Source: Hetaerina americana
Lineage: Eukaryota > Arthropoda > Insecta > Odonata > Calopterygidae
DNA length: 64,000 nucleotides
Assembly (NCBI GenBank): GCA_022747635.1
Contig: JAKTNV010000235.1
Location: forward strand, 248,001 to 312,000
Reading direction: 5' to 3'
This document shows positions 24,401-37,307 of the stretch, piece after piece. The translations under genes were made by a program, and so were the position numbers. Every line of letters begins with the position of its first letter. Within the stretch, counting starts at the first letter, position 1. The notes beneath the pieces were generated by a model. That model was given only the letters and a program-made list of their open reading frames with translations. It was not told the origin of the DNA and did not search any database.

Positions 24401-27363
24401 CCTAAACGCCACAACTCAATCACAAAATTTCTCATCCCGGTACTGCGGATGAAAAATTTTATGTTTGCAAGAAATACGTTTGAATACGAAAGTTTCCCCA
24501 ATAACTGCCGTTTGGAAATATAAAGAAAAAAACAAATTTACAACTGAAACTAACAGTCTTTATAAAAAACCCTCGAGGGAACAACTAAACGAGTCGCTTG
24601 AATCACGAAATTTCTCATCCCGGGACTGCGGCTGGAAAACTTTATGCTTGCAAAAAATACGTATAAATGATACCATTTTCTCAAAAGCGACCGTTTTGAA
24701 TGGTAAAGAAAGAACAAATTTTCATTTGATGAATGAAAAGCTTTTAAAAAAGCACTTGGAAGAAAAATTTTGACAAGAATTGATTCGCGAAATTTTTCAC
24801 GCCGGGACTGCGGGGGAAAATTATTATGTTTAAAAAATAAGTATATTAACGAAACTTTTATAACAGCGACTGCCTTTAAAGGAAGAGAGGCCACAAAATA
24901 TTCATTCAATGAATTTTAAGCTTTAAAAAACCGCTGAGGTAAAAACTAAACGCCACAATTCAATCACAAAATTTCTCATCCCAGTACTGCGGATGAAAAA
25001 TTTTGTTTGCAAGAAAAACATCTGAATACGAAAATTTGCTCAATAACTGCCGTTGGGAAATGAGAACAGTCACACAAATTTACAATTAAAACTTACAGAC
25101 TTTCAGAAAAACCCTCGGGGGAACAACTAAACGAGTCGCTTGAATCACGAAATTTCTCATCCCGGGACTGCGGCTGGAAAACGTTATGCTTGCAAGAAAT
25201 ACGTATAAATGATACAATTTTCTCAAAAACGACCGTTTTGAATGGTAAAGAAAGAACAAATTTTCATTTGATGAATGAAAAGCTTTTAAAAAAGCACTTG
25301 GAAGAAAAACACGAAAATTGATTCGCGAAATTTTTCATCCCGGGACAGCGGAGGAAAATTTTTATGTTTAAAAAATAAGTATATTAACGAAACTTTCATA
25401 ACAGCGACTGCCTTTAAAGGAAGAGAGGCGACCAAATATTCATTCAATGAATTTTAAGCTTTAAAAAACCGCTGAGGTAAAAACTAAACGCCACAATTGA
25501 ATCACAAAATTTCTTATCCCGGTACTGCGGATATAAAATTTTATGTTTTTCAAGAAATACGTTTAAATACGAAAATTTTCTTAATAACTGCCGTTTGGAA
25601 ATGAAAAGAGTCAAACAAATTTACAATTAAAACTAACAGGCTTTCAAAAAAACCTTCGGGGGAACAACTAAAAGAGTCGCTTTAATCACGAAATTTCTAA
25701 TCCCGGGACTGCGGCTGGAAAACGTTATGCTTGCAAGATATTCGTAAAAATGATACCATTTTCTCAAAAACGACCGTTTTGAAAAGTTTAGAAAGGAACA
25801 AATTTTCATTTGATGAATGAAGAGCTTTTAAAAAAGCACTTGGTAGAAAAACTCACACGACAATTCATTCGCGTAATTTCTCATCCCGAATCTGCGGAAG
25901 AAAATTATTATGTATAAAAAATACGTATATTAACGAAACTTTTATAACAGCGGCTGCTTTGAAAGGAAAAAGGCGACCAAATATTCATTCAATGAATTTT
26001 AAGCTTAAAAAACCGCTGATGTACTAAACGCCACAATTGAATCACAAAATTTCTCATCCCGGTACTGCGGATGAAAAATTTTATGTTAGCAAGAAATACG
26101 TTTAAATACGAAAATTTTCTTAATAACTGCCGTTTGGAAATGAAAAGAGTCAAACAAATTTACAATTAAAACTAACAGGCTTTTAAAAAAAACCCTCGTG
26201 GGAACCACCATACGAGTCGCTTGAATCACAAAATTTCTCATCCCGGGACTGCGGCTGGAAAACTTTATGCTTTTAAGAAATACGTATAAATGATACCATT
26301 TTCAAAAAAACGACCGTTTTGAAAGGTAAAGAAAGGAACAAATTTTCATTTGATGAATAAAGAGCCTTTAAAAAAGCACTTGGAAGAAAAACTTACACGA
26401 AAATTGATTCGAGAAATTTCTCATCCCGGGACTGCGGAGGAAAATTATTATGTATAATAAGTTCTAATATTAACGAAACTTTTATAACAGCTAATGCTTT
26501 GAAAGGAAGGGAGGCAGCAAAATATTCATTCAATGAATTTTAAGCTTTAAAAAACCGCTGAGGTAAAAACTAAACGCAACAATTAAATCACAAAATTTCT
26601 CATCCCGGTACTGCGGATGAAAAATTTTGTTTGCAAGAAATACGTATGAATACGAAAATTTTCTCAATAACTGCCGTTCGGAAGTGAAAAGTGTCACACA
26701 AATTTACAATTAAAACTAACAGGCTTTCAAAAAAAACCCTCGGGGGAACAACGAAACGAGTCGCTTGAATCACGAAATTTCTCATCCCGGGACTGCGGCT
26801 GGAAACCTTTATGCTTGCAAGAAATACGTATAAATGATACCATTTTCTCAAAAACGAACGTTTTGAATGGTAAAGAAAGAACAAATTTTCATTTATTGAA
26901 TGAAAAACTTTTAAAAAAGCACTTGGAAGAAAAATTTAGAGAACAATTAATTCGCGAAATTTTTCATCCCGGGACTGCGGACGAAAATTATTATGTTTAA
27001 AAAATAAGTATATTAACGAAACTTTCATAACAGCGACTGCATTTAAAGGAAGAGAGGCGACCAAATAATAATTCAATGATTTTTAAACTTTAAAATACCG
27101 CTGAGGTAAAAACTAAACGCCACAATTGAATCACAAAATTTCTCATCCCGGTACTGCGGATGAAAATTCTATGTTTGCAGAGAAAACGTTTAAATACGAA
27201 ATTTTCTTAATAACTGCCGTTTGGAAATGAAAAGAGTCAAACAAATTTTCAATGAAAACTAACAGGCTTTTAAAAAAACCTTCGGGGGAACAACTAGAAG
27301 AGTCGCTTTAATCACGAAATTTCTAATCCCGGGACTGCGGCTGGAAAACGTTATGCTTGCAAG
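21406..27363 (+). repeat. 5959-bp block, copy 2 of 2 in tandem
   Basis: Direct continuation of copy 1. The match continues to 27389 and ends at 27390 (A versus T at 21432), so the exchange point is confined to 21406-21431, 26 bp inside GAAATACGTATAAATGATAC of a B monomer. The copy is one base shorter. Both ends are within B, showing an in-register unequal exchange. Confidence 0.93.
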
Positions 27364-28600
27364 AAATACGTATAAATGATACCATTTTCAAAAAAACGAC
27401 CGTTTCGAAAGGTAAAGTAAGGAACAAATTTTCATTTGATGAATGAAGAGTTTTTAAAAAAGCACTTGGAAGAAAAACTTACACGACAATTGATTCGCGA
27501 AATTTCTCATCCCGGGACTGCTGAGGAAAATTATTATGTTTAAAAAATACGTATATTAACGAAACTTTTCTAACAGCGACTGCTTTGAAAGAAAGAGAGG
27601 CGACCAAATATTCATTCAATGAATTTTAAGCTTTAAAAAACCGCTGAGGCAAAAAACTAAACGCAACAATTGAATCGCAAAATTTCTCATTCCGGTACTG
27701 CGGATGAAAAATGTTATGTTTGCAAGAAATACGTTTGAATACGAAAGTTTCCCCAAAAACTGCCGTTTGGAAATATAAAGAGTAAAACAAATATACAACT
27801 GAAACTAACAGTCTTTATAAAAACCCTCGGGGGAACAACTAAACAAGTCGCTTGAATCACGAAATTTCTCATCCCGGGACTGCGGAGGAAAATTATTATG
27901 TATAAAAAATACGTATATATACGAAACTTTTATAACAGCGGCTGCTTTGAAAGGAAGGGAGGCAACAAAATATTCATTCAATGAATTTTAAGCTTTAAAA
28001 AACCGCTGAGGTAAAAACTAAACGCAACAATTAAATCACAAAATTTCTTATCCCGGTACTGCGGATGAAAAATTTTGTTTGCAAGAAATACGTATGAATA
28101 CGAAAATTTTCTCAATAACTGCCGTTTGGAAATGAAAAGAGTCAAACAAATTTACAATATAAACTAACAGGCTTTCAAAAAAACCTTCGGGGGAACAACT
28201 AAAAGAGTCGCTTAAATCACGAAATTTCTAATCCCGGGACTGCGGCTGGAAAACGTTATGCTTGCAAGAAATTCGTAAAAATGATACCATTTTCTCAAAA
28301 ACGACCGTTTTGAAAAGTTAAGAAAGGAACAAATTTTCATTTGATAAATGAAGAGTTTTAAAAAACCACTTGGTAGAAAAACTCACACGACAATTCATTC
28401 GCGTAATTTCTCATCCCGAATCTGCGGAGGAAAATTATTATGTATAAAAAATACGTATATATACGAAACTTTTATAACAGCGGCTGCTTTGAAAGGAAGG
28501 GAGGCAACAAAATATTCATTCAATGAACTTTAAGCTTTAAAAAACCGCTGAGGTAAAAACTAAACGCCACAATTGAATCACAAAATTTCTCATCCCCGGC
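27364..28600 (+). repeat. Linker with A-C dimer between 5.96-kb and 6.16-kb blocks
   Basis: Bases 27364 to about 27880 match 1327-1843 (offset about 26037), including the TTTCCCCAA form of A. From 27886 the sequence matches 3662 onward (offset about 24223). The switch between the two sources occurs inside the conserved junction block near 27870-27885 and leaves an A monomer joined directly to a C. The rest is ordinary trimers. Confidence 0.85.
27704..28064 (+). repeat. Shortened A-C dimer unit (B missing)
   Basis: After the A opening at 27704 the next marker, ending at 27885, reads GGGACTGCGGAGGAAAATT, the C opening, so no B intervenes. The next marker, ending at 28064, is the A opening again. 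The only other A-C joint I found is its block copy at 51767-52127. It probably arose by exchange between an A end and a B end in the shared junction block. Confidence 0.88.
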
Positions 28601-30783
28601 ACTGCGGATATAAAATTTTATGTTTTTCAAGAAATACGTTTAAATACGAAAATTTTCTTAATAACTACCGTTTGGAAATGAAAAGAGTCAAACAAATTTA
28701 CAATATAAACTTACAGGCTTTCAAAAAAAACCTTCGGGGGTACAACTAAAAGAGTCGCTTAAATCACGAAATTTCTAATCCCGGGACTGCGGCTGGAAAA
28801 CATTATGCTTGCAAGAAATTCGTAAAAATGATACCATTTTCTCAAAAACGACCGTTTTGAAAAGTTAAGAAAGGAACAAATTTTCATTTGATAAATGAAG
28901 AGCTTTTAAAAAAGCACTTGGTAGAAAAACTCACACGACAATTCATTCGCGTAATTTCTCATCCCGAATCTGCGGAGGAAAATTATTATGTATGAAAAAT
29001 ACGTATATATACGAAACTTTTATAACAGCGGCTGCTTTGAAAGGAAAAGAGGCGACCAAATATTCATTCAATGAATTTTAAGCTTTCAAAAACCGCTGAT
29101 TTACTAAACGCCACAATTGAATCACAAAATTTCTCATCCCGGTACTGCGGATGAAAAATTTTATGTTAGCAAGAAATACGTTTAAATACGAAAATTTTCT
29201 TAATTACTGCCGTTTGGAAATGAAAAGAGTCAAACAAATTTACAATTAAAACTAACAGGCTTTTAAAAAAAACCCTCGTGGGAACAACCATACGAGTCGC
29301 TTGAATCACAAAATTTCTCATCCCGGGACTGCGGCTGGAAAACTTTATGCTTGCAAGAAATACGTATAAATGATACCATTTTCAAAAAAACGACCGTTTT
29401 GAAAGGTAAAGAAAGGAACAAATTTTCATTTGATGAATAAAGAGCCTTTAAAAAAGCACTTGGAAGAAATACTTACACGGAAATTGATTCGCGAAATTTC
29501 TCATCCCGGGACTGCGGAGGAAAATTATTATGTATAATAAGTACGTATATTAACGAAACTTTTATAACAGCTAATGCTTTGAAAGGAAGGGAGGCAACAA
29601 AATATTCATTCAATGAATTTTAAGCTTTAAAAAACTGCTTAGGTAAAAACTAAACGCAACAATTAAATACCAAAATTTCTCATCCCGGTACTGCGGATGA
29701 AAAATTTTGTTTGCAAGAAATTCGTATGAATACGAAAATTTTCTCAATAACTGCCGTTTGGGATCGAAAAGTGTCACACAAATTTACAATTAAAACTAAC
29801 AGGCTTTCAAAAAAACCCTCGGGGGAACAACTAAACGAGTCGCTTGAATCACGAAATTTTTTATCCCGGGACTGCGGCTAGAAAACGTTATGCTTGCAAG
29901 AAGTACGTATAAATGATACCATTTTCTCAAATACGACCGTTTTGAATGCTAAAGAAAGAACAAATTTTCATTTTATGAATGAAAAGCTTTTAGAAAAGCA
30001 CTTGGAAGAAAAACTTACACGACAATTGATTCGCGAAATTTCTTATCCCGAACTTTCGGAGGAAAATTATTATGTTTAATAAGTACGTATATTAACGAAA
30101 CTTTCATAGCAGCGACTGCTTTGAAAGGAAGAGAGGTGACCAAATATTCATTCAATAAATTTTAAGCTTTAAAAAACCGCTGAGGTAAAAACTAAACGCC
30201 ACAATTGAATCACAAAATTTCTCATCCCGGTACTGCGGATGAAAAATTTTATGTTTCCAAGAAATACGTTTCAATACGAAAATTTTCTCAATAACTTCCG
30301 TTTGGAAATGAAAAGGGTCAAACAAATTTATAATTAAAACTAACAGGCTTTCAAAAAAACCCTCGGTGGAACAAATAAACGAGTGGCTTGAATCACGAAA
30401 TTTCTCATCCCGGGACTGCGGCTGGAAAACGTTATTCCTCCAAGAAATACGTATAAATGATACCTTTTTCTCAAAAACGACGGTTTTCAAAGGTAAAGAA
30501 AGGAACAAATTTTCTTTTGATGAGTAAAGAGCCTTTGAAAAAGCACTTGGAAGAAAAACTTACACGAAAATTGATTCCCAAAATTTTTCATCCCGGGACT
30601 GCGGAGGAAAATTATTATGTTAAAAAAATAAGAATATTAACGAAACTTTTATAACAGCGACTGCCTTTGAAGGAAGAGAGGCGACAAAATATTCATTCAA
30701 TGAATTTTAAGCTTTAAAAAACCGCTGAGGTTCAAACTTAACGCAACAATTGAATCACAAAATTTTTCAACCCGGTACTGCGG

Positions 30784-31148
30784 ATGAAAAATTTTATGTT
30801 TGCAAGAATTACGTTTGAATGCGGAAATTTTTCCAATAACTGCCTTTTGAAAATGAAAGGAGTCAAACAAATTTACAATTAAAACTAAAAGGCTTTCAAA
30901 AAAACCCTCGGGGGAACAACTAAACGAGTCGCTTGAATCACGAAATTTCTTATCCCGGGACTGCGGCTAGAAAACGTTATGCTTGCAAGAAGTACGTATA
31001 AATGATACCATTTTCTCAAATACGACCGCTTTGAATGCTAAAGAAAGAACAAATTTTCATTTGATGAATGAAAAGCTTTTAGAAAAGCACTTGGAAGAAA
31101 AACATACACGAAAATTTATTTACGAAATTTCTCATCCCGGGACTGCGG
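30784..31148 (+). repeat. Shortened A-B dimer unit (C missing)
   Basis: Copy of the dimer at 13251-13614, offset 17534. The hybrid B end with AAACATACACGAAAATTTAT is followed directly by an A opening, and here the marker is a regular CCCGGGACTGCGGATG. Block copies are at 36943-37307 and 54845-55209. Confidence 0.88.
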
Positions 31149-33320
31149 ATGAAAAATTTTATATTTACAAGAAATACGTATGAATACGAAAATTTTCTCA
31201 ATAACTGCCGTTTGGAAATAAAAGGAAAAGACAAATTTACAATGAAAACAAAAAGGCTTTCAAAAAAACCCTCTGGGGAACAACTAAACGAGTCGCTTGA
31301 ATCACGAAATTTCTTATCCCGGGACTGCGGCTAGAAAACGTTATGCTTGCAAGAATTACATATAAATGATACCATTTTCTCAAATACGACCGTTTTGAAC
31401 GGTAAAGAAAGAACAAATTTTCATTTGATGAATGAAAAGCTCTTGGAAAAGCACTTGGAAGAAAAACTTACACGAAAATTGATTCACGAAATTTCTCATC
31501 CCGGGCCTGCGGAGGAAAATTAATATGTTTAAAAAGTACGTATATTAACGAAACTTTTGTAACAGCGACTGCTTTAAAAGGAAGGGAGGCAACCAAATAT
31601 TCATTCAATGAATTTTAGGCTTTAAAAAACCGCTGAGGTAAAAACTAAACGCCACAATTGAATCACAAAATTTCTCATCCCGGTACTGCGGATGAAAAAT
31701 TTTATGTTTGCCAGAAATACATTTGAATACGAAAGTTTTCCCAATAACTGCCGTTTGGAAATGAAAAGAGTCACACATATTTACAATTAAAACTAACAGT
31801 CTTTTTAAAAAACCCTCGGGGGAACAACTAAACCAGTCGCTTGAATCACGAAATTTCTCATCCCGGGACTGCGGCTGGAAAACGTTATGCTTGCAAGAAA
31901 TACGTTAAATGATACCATTTTCTCAAAAACGACCGTTTTGAATGGTAAAGAAAGAACAAATTTTCATTTGATGAATGAAAAACTTTTAAAAAAGCACTTC
32001 GAAGAAAAATTTAGAGAACAATTGATTCGCGAATTTTTTCATGCCGGGACTGCGGAGGAAAATTATTATGTTTAAAAAATAAGTATATTAACGAAACTTT
32101 TATAACAGCGACTGCCTTTAAAGGAAGAGAGGCGACCAAATATTCATTCAATGATTTTTAAGCTTTAAAAACCGCTGATGTAAAAACTAAACGCCACAAT
32201 TGAATCACAAAATTTCTCATCCCGGTACTGCGGATGAAAAATTTTATGTTTGCAGGAAATACGTTTAAATACGAAAATTTTCTTAATAACTGTCGGTTGG
32301 AAATGAAAAGAGTCAAACAAATTTACAATTAAAACTAACAGGCTTTCAAAAAAACCTTCGGGGGAAACCCTAGAAGAGTCGCTTGAATCACAAAATTTCT
32401 AATCCCGGGACTGCGGCTAGAAAACGTTATGCTTGCAAGAAATACATATAAATGATACCATTTTTTAAAAAACGACGATTTTGAAAGGTAAAGAAAGGAA
32501 CAAATTTTCATTTGATGAATGAAGAGCTTTTTAAAAATCACTTGGTAGAAAAACTTTTACGACAATTGATTCGCGAAATTTCTTATCCCTGAACTTTCGG
32601 AGGAAAATTATTATGTTTATTAAGTACGTATATTAACGAAACTTCTATAACAGCAAATGCTTTGAAAGGAAGGGAGGCAACAAAATATTCATTCAATGAA
32701 TTTTAAGCTTTAAAAAACCGCTGAGGTAAAAACTAAAAGTCACAATTAAATCACAAAATTTCTCATTCCGGTACTGCGGATGAAAAATTTTGTTTGCAAG
32801 AAATACGTATGATTACGAAAATTTTCTCAATAACTGCCGTTTGGAACGGAAAAGAGTCACACAAATTTACAATTAAAACTAACAGGCTTTAAAAAAAACC
32901 CTCGGGGGAACAACTAAACGAGTCGCTTGAATCACGAAATTTCTCATCCCGGGACTGCGGCTGGAAAACGTTATGCTTGCAAGAAATACGTTAAATGATA
33001 CCATTTTCTCAAAAACGACCGTTTTGAATGGTAAAGAAAAAACAAATTTTCATTTGATGAATGAAAAACTTTTAAAAAAGCACTTCGAAGAGAAATTTAG
33101 AGAACAATTGATTCGTGAAATTTTTCATCCCGGGACTGCGGAGGAAAATTATTATGTTAAAAAAATTAGTATATTAACGAAACTTTCATAACAGCGACTG
33201 CCTTTAAAGGAAGAGAGGCGACCAAATATTCATTCAATGAATTTTAAGCTTTAAAAAACCGCTGAGGTAAAAACTAAAGGCCACAATTGAATCACAAAAT
33301 TTCTCATCCCGGTACTGCGA

Positions 33321-33686
33321 ATGAAAAATTTTATGTTTGCAGGAAATACGTCTAAATACGAAAATTTTCTTAATAACTGCCGTTTGGAAATAAAAAGAGT
33401 CAAACAAATTTACAATTAAAACTAACAGGCTTTCAAAAAAACCTTCGGGGAAACAACTAGAAGAGCCGCTTTAATCACGAAATTTCTAATCCCGGGACTG
33501 CGGCTGGAAAACGTTATGCTTGCAAGAAATTCCTATAAATGATACCATTTTCTCAAAAACGACAGTTTTGAAAGGTTAAGAAAGGAACAAATTTTCATTT
33601 GATGAAGGAAGAGCTTTTAAAAAAGCACTTGGTAGAAAAACTTACGCGACAATTCACTCGCGAAATTTCTCATCCCGGTACTGCGG
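33321..33686 (+). repeat. Second kind of A-B dimer unit (C missing)
   Basis: An independent loss of C. The B here ends in TTACGCGACAATTCACTCGC and is followed by GGTACTGCGGATGAAAAATT, the A opening. Its sequence differs from the AAACATACACG dimer, so it is a separate deletion. It is copied at 39480-39845 (6159-bp block) and 56840-57205 (15.2-kb block). The opening marker of its A has CTGCGA instead of CTGCGG in the first two copies. Confidence 0.87.
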
Positions 33687-36600
33687 ATGAAAAATTTTGT
33701 TTGCAAGAAATACGTATGAATACGAAAATTTTCTCAATAACTGCCGTTTGGGAGTGAAAAGTGTCACACAAATTTACAATTAAAACTAACAGGCTTTCAA
33801 AAAAACCCTCGGGGGAACAACTAAACGAGTCGCTTGAATCACGAAATTTTTTATCCCGGGACTGCGGCTGGAAAACGTTATGCTTGCAAGAAGTACGTAT
33901 AAATGATACCATTTTCTCAAAAGCGACCGTTTTGAATGGTAAAGAAAGAACAAATTTTCATTTGATGAATGAAAAGCTTTTAAAAAAGCACTTGGAAGAA
34001 AAATTTTGACAAGAATTGATTCGCGAAATTTTTCACGCCGGGACTGCGGGGGAAAATTATTATGTTTAAAAAATAAGTATATTAACGAAACTTTTATAAC
34101 AGCGACTGCCTTTAAAGGAAGAGAGGCCACAAAATATTCATTCAATGAATTTTAAGCTTTAAAAATCCGCTGAGGTAAAAACTAAACGCCAAAATTCAAT
34201 CACAAAATTTCTCATCCCAGTACTGCGGATGAAAAATTTTGTTTGCAAGAAAAACATCTGAATACGGAAATTTGCTCAATAACTGCCGTTGGGAAATGAA
34301 AACAGTCACACAAATTTACAATTAAAACTTACAGACTTTCAGAAAAACCCTCGGGGGAACAACTAAACGAGTCGCTTGAATCACGAAATTTCTCATCCCG
34401 GGACTGCGGCTGGAAAACGTTATGCTTGCAAGAAATACGTATAAATGATACAATTTTCTCAAAAACGACCGTTTTGAATGGTAAAGAAAGAACAAATTTT
34501 CATTTGATGAATGAAAAGCTTTTAAAAAAGCACTTGGAAGAAAAACACGAAAATTGATTCGCGAAATTTTTCATCCCGGGACAGCGGAGGAAAATTTTTA
34601 TGTTTAAAAAATAAGTATATTAACGAAACTTTCATAACAGCGACTGCCTTTAAAGGAAGAGAGGCGACCAAATATTCATTCAATGAATTTTAAGCTTTAA
34701 AAAACCGCTGAGGTAAAAACTAAACGCCACAATTGAATCACAAAATTTCTTATCCCGGTACTGCGGATATAAAATTTTATGTTTTTCAAGAAATACGTTT
34801 AAATACGAAAATTTTCTTAATAACTACCGTTTGGAAATGAAAAGAGTCAAACAAATTTACAATATAAACTTACAGGCTTTCAAAAAAAACCTTCGGGGGT
34901 ACAACTAAAAGAGTCGCTTAAATCACGAAATTTCTAATCCCGGGACTGCGGCTGGAAAACATTATGCTTGCAAGAAATTCGTAAAAATGATACCATTTTC
35001 TCAAAAACGACCGTTTTGAAAAGTTAAGAAAGGAACAAATTTTCATTTGATAAATGAAGAGCTTTTAAAAAAGCACTTGGTAGAAAAACTCACACGACAA
35101 TTCATTCGCGTAATTTCTCATCCCGAATCTGCGGAGGAAAATTATTATGTATGAAAAATACGTATATATACGAAACTTTTATAACAGCGGCTGCTTTGAA
35201 AGGAAAAGAGGCGACCAAATATTCATTCAATGAATTTTAAGCTTTCAAAAACCGCTGATTTACTAAACGCCACAATTGAATCACAAAATTTCTCATCCCG
35301 GTACTGCGGATGAAAAATTTTATGTTAGCAAGAAATACGTTTAAATACGAAAATTTTCTTAATTACTGCCGTTTGGAAATGAAAAGAGTCAAACAAATTT
35401 ACAATTAAAACTAACAGGCTTTTAAAAAAAACCCTCGTGGGAACAACCATACGAGTCGCTTGAATCACAAAATTTCTCATCCCGGGACTGCGGCTGGAAA
35501 ACTTTATGCTTGCAAGAAATACGTATAAATGATACCATTTTCAAAAAAACGACCGTTTTGAAAGGTAAAGAAAGGAACAAATTTTCATTTGATGAATAAA
35601 GAGCCTTTAAAAAAGCACTTGGAAGAAATACTTACACGGAAATTGATTCGCGAAATTTCTCATCCCGGGACTGCGGAGGAAAATTATTATGTATAATAAG
35701 TACGTATATTAACGAAACTTTTATAACAGCTAATGCTTTGAAAGGAAGGGAGGCAACAAAATATTCATTCAATGAATTTTAAGCTTTAAAAAACTGCTTA
35801 GGTAAAAACTAAACGCAACAATTAAATACCAAAATTTCTCATCCCGGTACTGCGGATGAAAAATTTTGTTTGCAAGAAATTCGTATGAATACGAAAATTT
35901 TCTCAATAACTGCCGTTTGGGATCGAAAAGTGTCACACAAATTTACAATTAAAACTAACAGGCTTTCAAAAAAACCCTCGGGGGAACAACTAAACGAGTC
36001 GCTTGAATCACGAAATTTTTTATCCCGGGACTGCGGCTAGAAAACGTTATGCTTGCAAGAAGTACGTATAAATGATACCATTTTCTCAAATACGACCGTT
36101 TTGAATGCTAAAGAAAGAACAAATTTTCATTTTATGAATGAAAAGCTTTTAGAAAAGCACTTGGAAGAAAAACTTACACGACAATTGATTCGCGAAATTT
36201 CTTATCCCGAACTTTCGGAGGAAAATTATTATGTTTAATAAGTACGTATATTAACGAAACTTTCATAGCAGCGACTGCTTTGAAAGGAAGAGAGGTGACC
36301 AAATATTCATTCAATAAATTTTAAGCTTTAAAAAACCGCTGAGGTAAAAACTAAACGCCACAATTGAATCACAAAATTTCTCATCCCGGTACTGCGGATG
36401 AAAAATTTTATGTTTCCAAGAAATACGTTTCAATACGAAAATTTTCTCAATAACTTCCGTTTGGAAATGAAAAGGGTCAAACAAATTTATAATTAAAACT
36501 AACAGGCTTTCAAAAAAACCCTCGGTGGAACAAATAAACGAGTGGCTTGAATCACGAAATTTCTCATCCCGGGACTGCGGCTGGAAAACGTTATTCCTCC

Positions 36601-36942
36601 AAGAAATACGTATAAATGATACCTTTTTCTCAAAAACGACGGTTTTCAAAGGTAAAGAAAGGAACAAATTTTCTTTTGATGAGTAAAGAGCCTTTGAAAA
36701 AGCACTTGGAAGAAAAACTTACACGAAAATTGATTCCCAAAATTTTTCATCCCGGGACTGCGGAGGAAAATTATTATGTTAAAAAAATAAGAATATTAAC
36801 GAAACTTTTATAACAGCGACTGCCTTTGAAGGAAGAGAGGCGACAAAATATTCATTCAATGAATTTTAAGCTTTAAAAAACCGCTGAGGTTCAAACTTAA
36901 CGCAACAATTGAATCACAAAATTTTTCAACCCGGTACTGCGG

Positions 36943-37307
36943 ATGAAAAATTTTATGTTTGCAAGAATTACGTTTGAATGCGGAAATTTTTCCAATAACT
37001 GCCTTTTGAAAATGAAAGGAGTCAAACAAATTTACAATTAAAACTAAAAGGCTTTCAAAAAAACCCTCGGGGGAACAACTAAACGAGTCGCTTGAATCAC
37101 GAAATTTCTTATCCCGGGACTGCGGCTAGAAAACGTTATGCTTGCAAGAAGTACGTATAAATGATACCATTTTCTCAAATACGACCGCTTTGAATGCTAA
37201 AGAAAGAACAAATTTTCATTTGATGAATGAAAAGCTTTTAGAAAAGCACTTGGAAGAAAAACATACACGAAAATTTATTTACGAAATTTCTCATCCCGGG
37301 ACTGCGG
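36943..37307 (+). repeat. Shortened A-B dimer unit in 6159-bp copy 2
   Basis: Counterpart of 30784-31148 at offset 6159. B is followed directly by A, with the hybrid B end conserved. Confidence 0.88.

Larger units (their letters stand above)
18699..33893 (+). repeat. 15,195-bp master block, copy 1
   Basis: A large older repeat of 84 monomers. Identity with the second copy begins at 18699, after 18698 (A) versus 33893 and 40052 (G), and ends at 33917/57436. It contains the joint of the 5959-bp tandem at 21406-21431, which is also present in the second copy at 42760-42785. The 5959-bp duplication must therefore be older than this one. The block overlaps the other features because the duplications are nested. 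Confidence 0.85.
28601..34759 (+). repeat. 6159-bp block, copy 1 of 2 in tandem
   Basis: Direct tandem block of 34 monomers. Identity with the next copy starts at 28601 (28600 is C, 34759 is T) and ends at 34825/40984. It contains two different shortened A-B dimers (30784-31148 and 33321-33686), which is why its length is not a whole number of trimers. It spans the older 15.2-kb joint at 33894-33917. The copies appear almost free of differences, so this is among the youngest events in the window or has been kept alike by gene conversion. Confidence 0.94.
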
